Below are positions 7,103 through 8,220 of a DNA stretch of 8,220 nucleotides, piece by piece. Source of the DNA: Chloroflexota bacterium (lineage in GTDB: Bacteria > Chloroflexota > Dehalococcoidia > UBA2979). The notes beneath the pieces were generated by a model. That model saw only the letters and a program-made list of their open reading frames with translations. It was not told where the DNA came from and made no database searches. The position numbers and the translations under genes were made by a program. Each line of letters starts with the position of its first letter. Position 1 is the first letter of the stretch. The stretch lies in NCBI GenBank assembly GCA_002701625.1, contig NZWK01000043.1:27499-35718 (forward strand). The letters are read 5' to 3'.

Positions 7103-7198
7103 GAGTCTCCAAACTAACAACTAAATGGTTGATGTGATTTTTCTAACATCTGTGCATCTAGTGTAATGAATTATTAAGGAGCATAAGAAAATATTGTA

Positions 7199-7204
7199 TA
7201 GAGT
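7199..7204 (+). promoter_or_regulatory. Candidate -10 element (TAGAGT) of the YceI-like gene
   Basis: TAGAGT ends 6 nt before the ATG at 7211, the same geometry as in front of the MFS gene, and would give a leaderless transcript. The only good Shine-Dalgarno-like sequence, AAGGAG at 7176-7181, is about 29 nt from the ATG, too far to serve it. TATTGT (7192-7197) is an alternative -10 that would give a leader of about 7 nt. Confidence 0.4.
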
Positions 7205-7210
7205 TAAAGT

Positions 7211-7963
7211 ATGGAAAAAATTAAGTCGAAAATATTTATCTCGTTTGCAATTCTTTTTGGTCTGGTACTAGCTGCTATTGGCGCATTTTTGTTTCTATTT
7301 GTATTCCGGTCAGTGGAAGACGAAGTGTCGTTAGAAGCTGCCATCGCCTCTGTCGCCTCTGCTACGCCAACTGCAACTAGCTCAGTTACCCAAGTAGTGG
7401 AAACACCTACTGCGAAGTCCGAGGAGGAATCGACAGCGGGAAGTTGGATACTATCTGAGTCGCAAGACTCATTCGTTGGATACCGGGTGGACGAGGTTCT
7501 CGCTCGGTTCGGAGAGTTCACAGCGGTCGGGAGGACATCAAATATTGAAGCGGTTTTGGAATTTGATGGGGAGAAGGTGTTATCAGTTCAGATAACGGCT
7601 GATCTGGCGTCGTTAGAGAGTGATAATCAGTACAGAGACAGAGCGTTACGAAGCCAGGCTATTGAGACAGATCTTTTTCCTCAAGCAGAATTCAAGTTAA
7701 TAGATGAGATTGAGATAATAGAGGACTATAAAACTGGGATTTCACTGTCCTATGAGATTGCTGGGCTGCTGACCTTGCACGGTGTGTCTAGAGAGATAGT
7801 GATAACGGTTGAGGGAACATTAGTTGACGATGTGCTCGTAATTATTGGGTCCTACCCTGTCATGTTTACCGATTATGACATTGAGCAGCCATCCTCGCGC
7901 TCGGTTGTTTCGATCGAAGATAATGGAATATTAGAGTTTCAGTTATTTTTTGTGAAATCTTAA
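7211..7963 (+). CDS. Membrane-anchored YceI-like domain protein
   Basis: This is a 250-aa protein with a short positive N-terminus (MEKIKSK), one membrane helix (about 8-33, with no obvious signal-peptidase or lipobox site, so probably a stay-in anchor), a Thr/Ala/Ser/Glu-rich linker (about 48-77, with ATPTATSS and ETPTAKSEEES), and an exported YceI-like domain (78-250). YceI domains form a lipocalin-like beta-barrel that binds polyisoprenoid or other amphiphilic lipids. The diagnostic pieces are present: AVGRT (105-109), ITADLASLESDNQYRDRALRS (128-148), FPQAEF (156-161), GLLTLHGVSREI (185-196) and FTDYDIEQP (219-227). The canonical N-terminal F.i.H motif is replaced by YRVDEVLARF, as in the AVGRT-type subgroup. 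The domain is Asp/Glu-rich and acidic. The ligand is unknown, and periplasmic or cell-surface lipid or quinone handling is an inference. The gene is divergent from the amidohydrolase and followed by a monooxygenase with its own promoter. Confidence 0.9.
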   Translation: MEKIKSKIFISFAILFGLVLAAIGAFLFLFVFRSVEDEVSLEAAIASVASATPTATSSVTQVVETPTAKSEEESTAGSWILSESQDSFVGYRVDEVLARFGEFTAVGRTSNIEAVLEFDGEKVLSVQITADLASLESDNQYRDRALRSQAIETDLFPQAEFKLIDEIEIIEDYKTGISLSYEIAGLLTLHGVSREIVITVEGTLVDDVLVIIGSYPVMFTDYDIEQPSSRSVVSIEDNGILEFQLFFVKS

Positions 7964-7999
7964 TTTCCTTGAAAACTGACTTGCTCATTCAGTGACTGC

Positions 8000-8005
8000 T
8001 ATATT
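8000..8005 (+). promoter_or_regulatory. Extended -10 element (TGCTATATT) of the monooxygenase gene
   Basis: TATATT at 8000-8005 is preceded by TG at 7997-7998, giving the extended -10 form TGnTATATT. A weak -35 (CTGACT, 7976-7981) lies 18 bp upstream. The expected start near 8012 would give a leader of about 20 nt that includes the Shine-Dalgarno GGAAGGA (8019-8025). Confidence 0.5.
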
Positions 8006-8031
8006 TCTTGGGGACTAGGGAAGGATTTAGT

Positions 8032-8220
8032 ATGAATGTAGGCGCACTGCAGTTTTTCTCATGGCCTGGTAGAAGAGTCCCACTTCCTGAAGTATACGAA
8101 CGCGCATTATCTCGCGTTGAGATCATGGACCAAACCGGATACGACTGCGTGTGGTTGGCCGAACATCACTTTTCGACCTACTCTGTTTGTCCTTCTGTCC
8201 ATATGATGGGAGTGCAAGTA
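8032..8220 (+). CDS. Luciferase-like (LLM class) flavin-dependent monooxygenase, 5' end only
   Basis: Only the first 63 codons lie in the window; the frame is open at the right edge. The N-terminus begins MNVGALQFFSWPGRRVPLPE and continues with a helix (VYERALSRVEIMDQTGYDCV, 21-40) and the family signature WLAEHHFSTY (41-50) followed by SVCPSV. GYD.VWLAEHHF is the first beta-alpha unit of the bacterial-luciferase-like TIM barrel, whose members use reduced flavin (FMNH2 or F420H2) and oxygen or hydride transfer to oxidise small organic molecules. The substrate cannot be deduced from this fragment. The ATG has a strong Shine-Dalgarno (GGAAGGA, 8019-8025), unlike the leaderless YceI-like gene 68 bp upstream, and an extended -10 of its own. 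It may therefore be a separate transcription unit. Confidence 0.9.
   Translation, partial: MNVGALQFFSWPGRRVPLPEVYERALSRVEIMDQTGYDCVWLAEHHFSTYSVCPSVHMMGVQV

Noticed and set aside
7103..7120. TTG start at 7120 giving a longer amidohydrolase
   Set aside because: The ATG at 7102 has GGAG just upstream; the extra six residues would be encoded by the ribosome-site region itself.
7972..7998. ACTGA...TCAGT and CAGTGACTG inverted repeats after the YceI-like gene
   Set aside because: Stems are only 4-5 bp and no T-run follows; they overlap the promoter of the next gene, so a terminator call is not supported.

Overview
The window is about 8.2 kb of compact bacterial DNA. By eye it is moderately AT-leaning, every intergenic gap is about 110 bases or shorter, and there are no RNA genes, insertion sequences or CRISPR arrays. 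It holds nine genes, cut at both edges. The lineage is uncertain. An actinobacterial-type L-lactate-dehydrogenase-like enzyme, a hypothetical protein resembling an actinobacterial family, and several apparently leaderless starts (TANNNT just upstream of ATG/GTG without a Shine-Dalgarno) point to an actinobacterium such as a marine Acidimicrobiia-like organism. The Thr/Pro/Ala-rich linker in the YceI protein and the mix of flavin-dependent enzymes with an amidohydrolase would also fit Chloroflexota (SAR202/Dehalococcoidia type). This is inference from impressions of families, not a search.

Layout. Positions 1-387 (-) encode a DoxX-family membrane protein that runs off the left edge. Positions 425-1210 (-) encode a 261-aa protein of unknown function, possibly cotranscribed with DoxX. 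Diverging from it, 1277-2839 (+) encodes an ABC-F ribosome-associated ATPase, which converges on trmL (2853-3338, -), a tRNA wobble-base 2'-O-methyltransferase. A divergent control region (3339-3441) holds a 16-bp perfect dyad overlapping the predicted -10 of a Bcr/CflA-type MFS efflux pump (3442-4659, +). An FMN-dependent 2-hydroxy-acid dehydrogenase (4715-5935, +) follows 55 bp downstream. An imidazolonepropionase/prolidase-like amidohydrolase (5945-7102, -) converges on it with 9 bp between stops. Diverging again, 7211-7963 (+) encodes a membrane-anchored YceI-like protein. At 8032 (+) a luciferase-like flavin monooxygenase begins and runs off the right edge.

How the genes relate. ABC-F and TrmL both act on translation (ribosome and tRNA wobble base), but they are convergent, not an operon. 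The MFS pump and the 2-hydroxy-acid dehydrogenase could be a transport/oxidation pair, although Bcr/CflA pumps export drugs and small molecules rather than import lactate. The rest looks like a patchwork of housekeeping and accessory metabolism. I see no defence island, mobile element or obvious new multi-gene system. The most interesting items are the operator-like dyad before the pump, the repeated leaderless-promoter architecture, and the hypothetical protein that seems to stop where relatives would continue into a Cys-rich tail.
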